DNA from: Dyadobacter sp. 50-39
GTDB taxonomy: Bacteria; Bacteroidota; Bacteroidia; Cytophagales; Spirosomataceae
DNA: 64,000 nt
Assembly (NCBI GenBank): GCA_001898145.1
Contig: MKSR01000040.1
Location: 434,001 to 498,000 of the forward strand
Direction: 5' to 3'
The position numbers and the translations under genes were made by a program. Numbering within the stretch: position 1 is the stretch's first letter; the number at the start of each line of letters is the position of its first letter. Positions 8,531 through 15,924 of the stretch are shown one piece after another. The notes beneath the pieces are model-generated. The model worked only from the letters and a program-made list of their open reading frames with translations, had not been told where the DNA came from and searched no databases.

Positions 8531-9139
8531 GGATAATTCAATCGGGTCTTTCACCTCCATTTTATCGTAGATCCGCCGTTTGTAGGTGCTGATCGTGTTC
8601 TCTTTGAGATTCATGATCGCCGCGATCTCCTTCGTCCATTTACCTTCCGTCATGAGCTGCATCACACGCCGCTCGCGGGGCGACAAGCTCACGATGGGGT
8701 TACCGCCGGTGGTCCTGCCGCTCACGTCGGTGACGCTCGACAGGAAGATCTGCTGAACTTCGTAGCTCACGTAGCGCCCGTGATCCAGAATGGCACGTAC
8801 GGCTGCGACAAACTCCTCCTGAGGCGCTTGCTTGGAAATAAATCCGTCGGCCCCTGCTTGGAGGTAGGGCAATGCATATACCTTCTCGTCGAATGCCGAA
8901 TGGATCAGGATCGGAAGGCCGGGTTGTTTCTCGCGCATCAATTTCATCATCCTCACATTCTCGCCGCCGGGAATGTCGATGTCCAGCACGGCCAGGTCGA
9001 AACGCTCCTGTTCCAGCACTGCGAGTGCGGCCTGGAAGGTTTCCGCCTCGGTAATGCCGGCGCGCGGATAAGATTCGGCCAATACCATTTTCATCCCGAG
9101 CTGTACGAGCGGATGGTCCTCAATACATAAAAATTTCAT
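8507..9139 (-). CDS. LuxR/NarL-type response regulator
   Basis: Starting at the ATG at 9139 gives MKFLCIEDHPLVQLG, a proper receiver N-terminus (210 residues). The receiver has the phospho-acceptor Asp53 (AVLDIDIPGGE) and Lys103 (FISKQAP). The C-terminal LuxR helix-turn-helix reads LSPRERRVMQLMTEGKWTKE followed by NTISTYKRRIYDKM. It is paralogous to the regulators at 3342, 9194 and 10081 and has no kinase beside it. It is in tandem with the next regulator (9194-9823), 54 bp apart and on the same strand, so the two may be co-transcribed. Its 3' end overlaps a terminator of the convergent LolA-like gene. Confidence 0.92.
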   Translation of the reverse strand: MKFLCIEDHPLVQLGMKMVLAESYPRAGITEAETFQAALAVLEQERFDLAVLDIDIPGGENVRMMKLMREKQPGLPILIHSAFDEKVYALPYLQAGADGFISKQAPQEEFVAAVRAILDHGRYVSYEVQQIFLSSVTDVSGRTTGGNPIVSLSPRERRVMQLMTEGKWTKEIAAIMNLKENTISTYKRRIYDKMEVKDPIELSKKIALFR

Positions 9140-9193
9140 AGAAGTGTTAACCAATACAGACGGGGTTAAATTTTAATTGTTACCGGCGCGCGC

Positions 9194-9823
9194 TCAACTC
9201 AGCATCGTCACCTTTTCGATCAGTTTGATCAGGCTGTTGACCTGCATCTTTTTGAGTATCCGCATTTTATGTGTACCCACGGTCGTCTTGTTGATATTCA
9301 GAATCGCCGCTATCTCCCCGGTCGATTTGCCGGCAATGAGGTGGTTCATCACCTGCCGCTCCCTTTCCGAAATGCTCATGAGCGGATTTACATACCGCAG
9401 CGACCGGTTCACCTGGCTCTCCTGGATGATCTGATGCTGCAAGGCCGTACTGGCGTATTTGCCGATGACCATCATGGCCCTGATCGCCTCGTCAAACTGT
9501 GCCGAAGATGCCAGTTTCCATAGAAATCCGTCCGCACCTGCCTTCATATACGGCAAGCCGTAAATACCTTCTTCGAGGTCGGTGATGATCAGCATGGCGG
9601 TGCCGGGATACAATGCCTTCATGCGCTCCACGGTGCCCGTACCGGCTTTCCCTTTGATATCGACATCAAGAATGATCAGTTCGTAAGTGTTGCGGCTGGC
9701 CAGCTCGTAAGCCTTTTCGACGGAGGAGGCGGAGTCCACCACTGTCACCGGGTTAATGGCACCGATCTTCTGCTTCAGTCCTAAAACGGTAAGCGGTTCG
9801 TCCTCGATGATGAGTATATTCAT
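9194..9823 (-). CDS. LuxR/NarL-type response regulator
   Basis: The ATG at 9823 gives MNILIIEDEPLTVLG and 209 residues. The receiver has Asp53 (IILDVDIKGKA) and Lys103 (FLWKLAS). The LuxR-type output domain has ISERERQVMNHLIAGKSTGE and the recognition helix region TTVGTHKMRILKKM. It is the upstream member of a same-strand pair with 8507-9139 and is divergent from 10081-10728, with a 257-bp shared control region. The position after Asp53 differs from its paralogues (DIKGKAGTG instead of a proline-containing loop), which might alter kinase recognition; that is inference. Confidence 0.9.
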   Translation of the reverse strand: MNILIIEDEPLTVLGLKQKIGAINPVTVVDSASSVEKAYELASRNTYELIILDVDIKGKAGTGTVERMKALYPGTAMLIITDLEEGIYGLPYMKAGADGFLWKLASSAQFDEAIRAMMVIGKYASTALQHQIIQESQVNRSLRYVNPLMSISERERQVMNHLIAGKSTGEIAAILNINKTTVGTHKMRILKKMQVNSLIKLIEKVTMLS

Positions 9824-9957
9824 AAATGTGGGGGATTGGCTGACAAACCCGGACATCGCGTCCCAATGGCGGTTGTCATAATTCTGATTATTTCAAATAT
9901 GGAAATAATTCGTAACTCGTTCGCGCAAATTTAAGAATAAATATTACAAGCTCACGC

Positions 9958-9973
9958 CTACATGTAAATGTAG
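9958..9973. promoter_or_regulatory. Inverted repeat between divergent response regulators
   Basis: CTACAT (9958-9963) and ATGTAG (9968-9973) form a perfect 6-bp inverted repeat with a 4-nt spacer. It lies in the 257-bp gap between two divergent regulator genes. A regulator binding site is plausible, but only symmetry and position support it. Confidence 0.3.
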
Positions 9974-10020
9974 AAATTTCTCTATCGTATCTGACCAGGC
10001 CGGCGCAGCGGAAAACTTTT

Positions 10021-10052
10021 TTTGCCGAACCCGCCAATTAACTGTAAACTTG
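10021..10052 (+). promoter_or_regulatory. Putative Bacteroidota-type promoter for the response regulator at 10081
   Basis: TTTG at 10021-10024 and TAAACTTG at 10045-10052 are 20 nt apart. This fits the Bacteroidota sigma-ABfr pattern (TTTG -33, TAnnTTTG -7) with one mismatch in the -7 element. The start codon lies 28 bp downstream. Confidence 0.4.
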
Positions 10053-10080
10053 TACAGACCGAAGAAGTCTTCCCTAAAAA

Positions 10081-10728
10081 ATGAAAAAAATCTTACTGGT
10101 CGAAGACCACGCGATTGTCAGGCTCGCTACCCGGTTCTTGATCCTGGATTTGCTCAACCCGGTGGCCGTTCATGAAGCTGGTTCTTTCAGTGAGACACTT
10201 TCCCAACTCAGCAGCAACGAGCTCGACCTGGTCATTCTCGACATTAACATTCCCGACGGGGAAGGCTTCAACATGATCCCCAAAATCCGGGAGATACAGC
10301 CCAAGGTGCTGATCATGATCTTTACGAGCCTTGAAGAAGAGATTTACGCTCTGCATTATATTAAGGCCGGCGCCAATGGGTTCCTTTCTAAAAATGCTTC
10401 GCAGGAAGAGATTAAAAAAGCGATATTGTCCATGCTGGAAGTGGGTAACTATATCAGTACGGCCGTACAGCAGCAGCTCCTTCGCAACACGCTCGAAAAC
10501 AAGCCCAATGGTGAGAATCCCCTCGAACACCTCTCCCAGCGCGAACTGGAAGTGATGGACATGCTTATCGAAGGTTACTGGACCAAAGAAATCGCGATCA
10601 AGCTCAACCTCACCGAAAGCTCCGTCAGTACCTACAAATCACGCATCTTCGATAAACTGAAAGTCTCCACCCTGATCGAAATGTTCAAGAAAGTCCAGTA
10701 TTACAAAAGCCAAAACCCTGGAATTTAA
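10081..10728 (+). CDS. LuxR/NarL-type response regulator
   Basis: The 215-residue protein starts MKKILLVEDHAIVRLATR and has the phospho-acceptor Asp54 (VILDINIPDGE) and Lys104 (FLSKNAS). The LuxR helix-turn-helix follows (LSQRELEVMDMLIEGYWTKE, then SSVSTYKSRIFDKL). It is the fourth paralogous regulator within 7.4 kb and has no kinase partner next to it. A candidate promoter lies at 10021-10052. The BlaI-type gene starts 86 bp downstream but has its own operator region, so it is probably transcribed separately. Confidence 0.92.
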   Translation: MKKILLVEDHAIVRLATRFLILDLLNPVAVHEAGSFSETLSQLSSNELDLVILDINIPDGEGFNMIPKIREIQPKVLIMIFTSLEEEIYALHYIKAGANGFLSKNASQEEIKKAILSMLEVGNYISTAVQQQLLRNTLENKPNGENPLEHLSQRELEVMDMLIEGYWTKEIAIKLNLTESSVSTYKSRIFDKLKVSTLIEMFKKVQYYKSQNPGI

Positions 10729-10776
10729 ACCATTAACGTTCGTTAGTTAATTTTTTAGCTAAAATAGTTGACAGAA

Positions 10777-10812
10777 CTACGAAACATTCGTAGAATTACG
10801 AAAAAATCGTAG
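10777..10812 (+). promoter_or_regulatory. Two palindromic operators controlling the BlaI/BlaR1-type pair
   Basis: CTACGA-N5-TCGTAG (10777-10793) is a perfect 17-bp palindrome. TTACGA-N5-TCGTAG (10796-10812) is a near-identical copy, with its core 19 bp further on and ending 2 bp before the ATG of the BlaI-type repressor. BlaI/MecI repressors are known to bind similar TACnnnnnGTA-type dyads as dimers. A weak promoter (TTG 10768-10770, 20 nt, TAGAATTA 10791-10798) would have its -7 element between the two sites. Bound repressor would therefore block transcription and initiation. Binding by this particular repressor is inferred. Confidence 0.7.
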
Positions 10813-10814
10813 CT

Positions 10815-11174
10815 ATGGAAAAATTGACCATCCAGGAAGAGGATGCCATGCTGGCTGTCTGGAAAACCGGCGAAGGTAATGTGAAATCCTTTATGGAGGC
10901 CATGACGCCTCCCGTCCCACCCTATACGACGGTCGCATCGACCATCAAAAACCTCGAAAAGAAGGGATACCTCAGCAGCCGGTTGATCGGCAACGCGTAT
11001 TTGTATGCACCCGCTGTTACCGAGGAAGCTTACAAGCAAAAATTCATGGGAAATGTGGTGAAGGACTATTTCGAGAACTCCTACAAGGAACTCGTGAGCT
11101 TTTTTGCCCAGAAGAACAAGATTTCCGCCGACGAGCTGAGAGAGATCATCGGCCTGATCGAAGGAAAGAAGTAG
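10815..11174 (+). CDS. BlaI/MecI/CopY-family transcriptional repressor
   Basis: The 119-residue winged-helix protein begins MEKLTIQEEDAMLAVWKTGE. It has the family signature PYTTVASTIKNLEKKGYLSS (recognition helix and wing) and a C-terminal dimerisation region. Family members repress antibiotic-resistance or other stress operons and are inactivated by proteolysis when a BlaR1-type membrane protease is triggered. The gene sits directly behind two palindromic operators and 21 bp before a BlaR1-like M56 peptidase gene, which is the standard repressor/antirepressor arrangement. Bacteroidota often use such pairs for roles other than beta-lactam resistance, and no beta-lactamase is seen here. Confidence 0.92.
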   Translation: MEKLTIQEEDAMLAVWKTGEGNVKSFMEAMTPPVPPYTTVASTIKNLEKKGYLSSRLIGNAYLYAPAVTEEAYKQKFMGNVVKDYFENSYKELVSFFAQKNKISADELREIIGLIEGKK

Positions 11175-11195
11175 TCCATCCAAAACTTTTCAGCT

Positions 11196-12707
11196 ATGTC
11201 CTCATTTCCGGATTACCTGCTCAAACTATCGGTCGGCCTCGCCGTGATTGCGCTTTTCTACCACCTGGTATTGCGCAAGCTCACATTCTACGATGCCAAC
11301 AGACAATACCTCCGCTTATACTCGATGCTTTGCCTGGTATTTCCTTTGGTCAATATCAATCATTTCATAGCGCCAGAGCCCACGCCCGCACGGGTGCTCG
11401 TTCAAAGCGTGCCCGCCATCGCCCGCATATCCGCGCCTGAAACGACAAGTTCCCCGGCAGTCCTGATGATCGAACCAACGAAAGTTGCCGAACCCTGGGT
11501 GCTTACTGCCGCCGAGTGGATTTTTTACATCTGGCTCGCAGGCGCGGCCGTGATGACATTGCGTCTGCTCGCGCACATTCGCTCCTACCTGCGCATCCGC
11601 TCGCAATCACGGCTCGTTTCGAACGACGATGGGGTGAAAATTTTCCATTTCGACCTGGATATGAGCCCATTCTCATTCGGGAAGGCCATTTTTTACAACC
11701 CGCATTTGCACAAGCCGGATGAATTGCAGGATATGATCCTGCACGAATACATTCACGCGCAGCAATGGCATTCGGTGGATGTGATCTGGTCGGAGTTCCT
11801 TTGCATTCTCAATTGGTTCAACCCTTTCGCCTGGCTTATCCGCAGCGCCATTCGCCAGAACCTGGAATACATTGCCGACCAAAAAGTGCTGGAAAACCAC
11901 CCGGATACCAAAGCCTATCAATACCTGCTCCTCAAAGCGGCCGTTGGCCCCGAGTTTCCGCTGATGAACCAGTTTGGATACCATTCTTTAAAGCAGCGGT
12001 TTGTAATGATGAACAAAAAAGCGAGCCCGCGGGTAATGCTGGCTTGTTTTCTGTTCATCCTGCCGCTATTGGCCGTGACGCTGGCCGCATTCCGGTGGGA
12101 CGTGCCGGGAAAAGGGAAAAAGGTGATCAATTTCTATCGCACACCTGTCGAGGTAAGTAAAAGAAAACCGAAGAATCTCCTGCATCTGGCCGGGCTCCTG
12201 CTAGATGAAACCGGGAATCCTATCGCAGGTTTACCATTGGAGATCAAACACGACGATGTCTACATCAAAACGATCAAAACTGACAAGGACGGCTTTTACT
12301 TTGCCGAATTACCTGTCAAACCTGAAAAAGGCATTACGCACAGTTACACCCTTGGGTTTGAGGATCCTGAGCACTTTCTGAGTTTCCACACCGGCGAGGA
12401 ATACCACGGCGGATTTGACTTCGGGGAAAGTTTCAAGTATTACTTCATCCGCAAGCGTTCCATACCGGATTTGCTGAACCATTCCTACACACTCGATTCA
12501 AAGCCTTTCTACGATAGATACGACCCGTCGGACACCCGGGAAGAGCTCAAAGCCTATCTGTTTGCAAATCTTGGACCGCATCAAAAGGAAATGGTTCTGA
12601 GGGTAAGTTACATTAAAACACATCCATGGTCAAAAGATGTAATTACTTTGTACAAAGGCGGCTATTTCGACCGCAAAAACAGCTCGTTGGCTACGAAGGC
12701 GAGTTGA
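11196..12707 (+). CDS. BlaR1/MecR1-type M56 membrane metallopeptidase, frameshifted near its 3' end
   Basis: The 503-residue frame has N-terminal membrane helices (about 8-25, 40-57, 105-125). The M56 zinc protease core has HEYIH at 183-187 and the third-ligand region EYIADQ (224-229), and a further helix follows at 280-298. The C-terminal part starts with a carboxypeptidase-regulatory-like domain (LAGLLLDETGNPIAGLPLEI, about 331-400). BlaR1-type proteins cleave their cognate BlaI repressor when a signal is sensed. The frame stops at 12707, but the homologous sequence continues in the -1 frame (12680-13144). Inserting one A in the A5 run at 12675-12679 would fuse them into about 649 residues. 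This may be a real mutation, slippage or an assembly error. Confidence 0.85.
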   Translation: MSSFPDYLLKLSVGLAVIALFYHLVLRKLTFYDANRQYLRLYSMLCLVFPLVNINHFIAPEPTPARVLVQSVPAIARISAPETTSSPAVLMIEPTKVAEPWVLTAAEWIFYIWLAGAAVMTLRLLAHIRSYLRIRSQSRLVSNDDGVKIFHFDLDMSPFSFGKAIFYNPHLHKPDELQDMILHEYIHAQQWHSVDVIWSEFLCILNWFNPFAWLIRSAIRQNLEYIADQKVLENHPDTKAYQYLLLKAAVGPEFPLMNQFGYHSLKQRFVMMNKKASPRVMLACFLFILPLLAVTLAAFRWDVPGKGKKVINFYRTPVEVSKRKPKNLLHLAGLLLDETGNPIAGLPLEIKHDDVYIKTIKTDKDGFYFAELPVKPEKGITHSYTLGFEDPEHFLSFHTGEEYHGGFDFGESFKYYFIRKRSIPDLLNHSYTLDSKPFYDRYDPSDTREELKAYLFANLGPHQKEMVLRVSYIKTHPWSKDVITLYKGGYFDRKNSSLATKAS

Positions 12708-13144
12708 CGCTCTTTCTCGACGGCAAGCGGGCAACGCCCCGTGAAATCAATGAGGCATTCAAAAACTATCCATATCTCCTGAATGAAAATCAGGAAAAGC
12801 GAAATTGGAATGGATCCTGGCTCTGTAAGGAAATAGCCTACCTCACCTTCCCACTTTACCGCGACGCTCCGGCAGTCGCATTGGTAAAAGGAAACGTCCA
12901 GATGATCGATGCAAAATCTTTCGACCCCGCCCGGTTGAAAAACGAACCCTATCTGCTCGACGGCTTCCGGCAGGTGTATGGCGCAAGCAGCAACCTGATT
13001 CCTGAGAAACAGGACGTTAAGAAGGTGATGCTCCTCAAAGGCCCGCTGGCAAAATATTACGACCCCTCGCTCGACGAAATCTGGTGGATCGAGACCCGGC
13101 CGGTCAATGAAGTTTTCGAACGGCCGGATTTCACTGCCCGGTAG
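12680..13144 (+). pseudogene. Displaced C-terminal part of the BlaR1-type protein
   Basis: After the A5 run at 12675-12679 this frame reads QLVGYEGELTLFLDGKRATP, then EINEAFKNYPYLLNEN. It ends in PVNEVFERPDFTAR, about 155 residues without a start of its own that makes sense. It continues the extracytoplasmic domain of the M56 peptidase gene in a different frame and probably belonged to it. No recognised domain is visible. An independent start exists upstream in this frame (12626), but translation from there would begin with unrelated basic residues. I treat it as a fragment, not a separate gene. Confidence 0.65.
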
Positions 13145-13157
13145 CAGCCCGTGCTGA

Positions 13158-14285
13158 TCAGAACAATGACGACGCATTACATTGCCCGCGCACGCTGCGC
13201 GTATGCGCGAGCGTGAGGCTGGGACTGATCAGCGCTTTGAAAAACGGTATCACCGGTTCTCCCGCCGCCATCAATTTTGGCCAGTCGGGCGAAGCAATAG
13301 CCGCGCGGCCGATCGATACCAGGTCGGCCGCACCGCTGTTCAGCAACTTTTCAGCCAGAGCCACATCGTGCATTCCCCCATTGGCGATCACCGGCGACCG
13401 CAGTATGCTTCTGGCAATGCCGTTGGATGAAGTACCGTCCGGGTAAACGCATTCGCGGTCCCAGCGGCCTCCTTCTGCGGCGATATGCAAGTAATCGGGG
13501 TTAATTTCGGCCAATATCCCAAATAGCCTCCGCGCCGTTTCCGAACCGCCCGGCCAGCGGTACCTGAGGTCGTTTACCTTGCTTTCGGACATTCGTATCC
13601 CAACGATGAAACCTTCCGGCAATGCCATTTTCACAGCCTGATATACTTCTATCAAAAAGCGCAGCCGGTTCCGTTCATCTCCGCCATATTCGTCGGTGCG
13701 AAGATTGGTATGCGGGGTAATGAACTGATCGAACAGGTAGCCATTGGCAGCGTGCAGCTCCACACCATCGAAACCCGCTTCGCGCGCAAGTAATGCCGCA
13801 TGGACATAGCCCGCTTTCACCGCTTCAAAATCCGTCGCCTGCATGGCACGCGGCAGCGGAAACGGGCCGGGCGGCACCGAAGAATCCGTTGTACGCATCC
13901 CGACCGGCTGCACCGCGGATGGCGCGATCGTTTCCCCAGCGATCTCGGACAATGCGCCCCCATGCATCAACTGACTTATAATAAGCGTATTGTACTGATG
14001 AACCGCCTGCGCCACGCGTTTCCAGGCCTTCATTTGCTCCGTGTTCACCATTCCCGGCTGGTTGTGATTGGCTTTGCTGAACAGGTCATCGGTGTAGGTA
14101 CCTTCGGTGATGATCATGCCGAAGCCCCCGGCGGCAAATGCTTCGTGATAATCCGCCATTTCCTGTGTAGGCACGCCTGTTTCCGTTGCGCTCACGCGGG
14201 TCAAAGGCGCCACTGCGAGGCGGTTGGCGAGCTTCCGGCCGCCTATGGTGACTGCGTCGAATATAGTCTTGCTGATCGTTTCCAT
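13158..14285 (-). CDS. Old Yellow Enzyme family NADH:flavin oxidoreductase/alkene reductase
   Basis: The 375-residue protein is a full-length FMN-dependent TIM barrel. It has RLAVAPLTRVSA near the N-terminus, SQLMHGG (about 104-110), the substrate-binding pair His178/Asn181 with Tyr183 in HAANGYLFDQFITPH, and the FMN phosphate-binding GRAAIASPDWP. Old Yellow Enzymes use NAD(P)H to reduce activated C=C bonds in electrophiles such as enones, nitroesters and maleimides, in the cytoplasm. A Crp-like regulator lies 81 bp upstream on the same strand and may control it. Physiological substrates are not known for most members. Confidence 0.92.
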   Translation of the reverse strand: METISKTIFDAVTIGGRKLANRLAVAPLTRVSATETGVPTQEMADYHEAFAAGGFGMIITEGTYTDDLFSKANHNQPGMVNTEQMKAWKRVAQAVHQYNTLIISQLMHGGALSEIAGETIAPSAVQPVGMRTTDSSVPPGPFPLPRAMQATDFEAVKAGYVHAALLAREAGFDGVELHAANGYLFDQFITPHTNLRTDEYGGDERNRLRFLIEVYQAVKMALPEGFIVGIRMSESKVNDLRYRWPGGSETARRLFGILAEINPDYLHIAAEGGRWDRECVYPDGTSSNGIARSILRSPVIANGGMHDVALAEKLLNSGAADLVSIGRAAIASPDWPKLMAAGEPVIPFFKALISPSLTLAHTRSVRGQCNASSLF

Positions 14286-14366
14286 ACTTCTCTTTTTGCT
14301 TACAAAAGTACCGGCGACGTCAGCGGGGAAGCGTATAACTATTTTAATTAAAACCGTTAAAGTAGT

Positions 14367-14966
14367 TTAACGACTTTGGCTTAACTGCTTACGGATCTGG
14401 CTCAGAAATACGGGCGTAATGCCCAGGTAGGAAGCAATGTAGCGCTGCGGCATGCGCCGTTCGAGGGTGGGATACCTGGTAATGAGGGCCTCGTACCGCT
14501 GGGCCCCGGTCATGGAAATGGCGTTGAGAATGCGCTGATCCTGGGCAATACTTCCCTTTTGTTCGAGTATGCGCCAGAACCGCTCGAATGCGGGAACGTC
14601 CCGGTAAAGCTGTTCGAGGTCATTCCTTTCTATTTGCAACAAAACAGAAGCTTCCAGCGCCACGATGTTCCGCGTGGCCGGGACTTGTAAATGGAAACTG
14701 GTGGAATCGGATATCCACCAGTCTTCCATCGCAAAATGCAGCGTATGCTCATTACCCTTCTCGTCTGCATGAAATGAACGCAGAAAACCCTGACATACAT
14801 AGCTTTCGTGCTGGCACACGTCGCCCTGCTGGACGAGATATTGCCGGGGCAGCAGCTTGCGGACTTTCAGAAGGGAAACGAAATGGGCCTGCTCTGCTGC
14901 CGTAAGTTCAATACGGCGCAGAACGTGGTCGATGATCATCTTGTGCAATGCAGCGTCTTTTTCCAA
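14367..14966 (-). CDS. Crp/Fnr-family transcriptional regulator
   Basis: The 199-residue protein has a cyclic-nucleotide-binding-like beta-roll (about residues 20-115; LLPRQYLVQQGDVCQHESYV, then FLRSFHADEKGNEHTLHF). A winged helix-turn-helix follows near the C-terminus (MPQRYIASYLGITPVFLSQI). It matches the short Bacteroidota Crp subgroup, in which canonical cAMP-contacting residues are usually absent, so the ligand is uncertain. It lies upstream of the Old Yellow Enzyme gene on the same strand, a common pairing in this phylum for redox or electrophile response. A 14-bp tandem repeat starts 60 bp upstream of its start. Confidence 0.9.
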   Translation of the reverse strand: MEKDAALHKMIIDHVLRRIELTAAEQAHFVSLLKVRKLLPRQYLVQQGDVCQHESYVCQGFLRSFHADEKGNEHTLHFAMEDWWISDSTSFHLQVPATRNIVALEASVLLQIERNDLEQLYRDVPAFERFWRILEQKGSIAQDQRILNAISMTGAQRYEALITRYPTLERRMPQRYIASYLGITPVFLSQIRKQLSQSR

Positions 14967-15025
14967 TGGATTTTGCAGCCTGGTGTCTGCGGCAAATATT
15001 GGAAACTAATCGGTGCGAAGCAACC

Positions 15026-15081
15026 TGCGCGGTCCGACCTGCGCGGTCCGACCTGCGCGGCCCGACCTACGCGGCCCGACC
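15026..15081. repeat. Four tandem copies of a 14-bp GC-rich repeat
   Basis: Units lie at 15026-15039, 15040-15053, 15054-15067 and 15068-15081. The first two are TGCGCGGTCCGACC, the third differs by T to C (GGCCCGACC), and the fourth also by G to A at its second base. The array fills the gap between the SDR stop codon and the Crp-like start, and its last base is in the SDR stop codon. A 14-bp period is not a multiple of three, so expansion or contraction would change spacing without coding consequences, apart from possible readthrough. It may arise by slippage and affect expression of the Crp-like gene. Confidence 0.9.
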
Positions 15082-15821
15082 TAGCTAAGTGTGCCGCCGT
15101 CGATCGTGATGACCGAACCTGTCGTGTAGCCATTGACCGGACTCGCGAGGAATGCTACGGCATCGGCGATGTGTTCCGGACGGCCATACTGCGGGATCGA
15201 CATCATGCCGCGCTGAAAATCGGCAAATTCCGACGCCGCCGGATTCATATCGGTATCGACAGGACCGGGCTGGATCAAGTTGACGGTAATGCCTTTCGGC
15301 CCCAGGTCGCGTGAGAGGCCCCTTGTGAAGCCGGACAATGCGGATTTGCTCGCAGCATACAATGTGGCCTGGGGTACAGCGGTGCGGTCGGCCATGCAGC
15401 TGCCGATGGTGACGATGCGCCCTCCGTGCTCCATTTTACGCGAAGCCGCGAGGCAGGCTTCGAAAACGGATTTCACATTGACATTCATGACGTAATCGTA
15501 ATCCCCCGTGGTATGTTCTTCAAATGCCTTGCCCACATACACGCCTGCACTGTTGACGAGGATATCCAGCTTACCGTAATGTTCGATAGCCTGATCGATG
15601 GCGTGCGACACGGCGCCCTCCCGGTTGTTATCGGATTGAATAGCTACTGCGGTAAGCCCCTCCTGCGCCAATGCGCTCACGAGTGCGTCTGCCTGATCTT
15701 TGCTGTTGACGTATGTAAAAGTCACTTTCGCCCCTTCGGCTGCCAGCCTTTTGACGATGGCCGCCCCGATACCCCGGCTTCCGCCCGTTACAAATGCGAC
15801 TTTGTCTTTCAAGTTTTGCAT
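15081..15821 (-). CDS. SDR-family NAD(P)-dependent oxidoreductase
   Basis: The 246-residue classical short-chain dehydrogenase has the nucleotide-binding TGGSRGIG (12-19), NSAG (90-93), and catalytic Ser141, Tyr155 and Lys159 (LYAASKSALSG). The C-terminal substrate loop is normal (QPGPVDTDMNP). It acts in the cytoplasm on an unknown carbonyl or alcohol; the FabG-like motif set does not settle the substrate. It is divergent from an HxlR regulator, with direct repeats in the shared promoter, which suggests it is that regulator's target. A TAGTTTTG element at 15853-15860 on the minus strand matches the TAnnTTTG -7 consensus. Confidence 0.93.
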   Translation of the reverse strand: MQNLKDKVAFVTGGSRGIGAAIVKRLAAEGAKVTFTYVNSKDQADALVSALAQEGLTAVAIQSDNNREGAVSHAIDQAIEHYGKLDILVNSAGVYVGKAFEEHTTGDYDYVMNVNVKSVFEACLAASRKMEHGGRIVTIGSCMADRTAVPQATLYAASKSALSGFTRGLSRDLGPKGITVNLIQPGPVDTDMNPAASEFADFQRGMMSIPQYGRPEHIADAVAFLASPVNGYTTGSVITIDGGTLS

Positions 15822-15852
15822 GATGATGATGAAATTGGTTTGATTTTCATTG

Positions 15853-15919
15853 CAAAACTATCCTCATTACTTTTAATTTTACAGGTACTAACATAATTGT
15901 CAAGTACTAACATAAATGT
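15853..15919. promoter_or_regulatory. Shared control region of SDR and HxlR genes with 16-bp direct repeats
   Basis: Two direct repeats, GTACTAACATAATTGT (15885-15900) and GTACTAACATAAATGT (15904-15919), differ at one base and are offset by 19 bp. The second ends 5 bp before the HxlR start codon. On the minus strand TAGTTTTG (15860-15853) fits the Bacteroidota -7 element for the SDR gene, although no good -33 element is seen. HxlR proteins often bind repeats in their own divergent promoter, so these are candidate operators. Confidence 0.55.
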
Positions 15920-15924
15920 AAGTT

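Noticed and set aside
12673-12684. Programmed -1 frameshift at C-AAA-AAC in the BlaR1-type gene
   Set aside because: The heptamer lacks the usual first A and I see no clear downstream structure. A simple indel in the A run is the more economical explanation, so slippage is kept only as an option.
15026-15081. CRISPR array
   Set aside because: The 14-bp units abut without spacers and number only four, so this is a simple tandem repeat.
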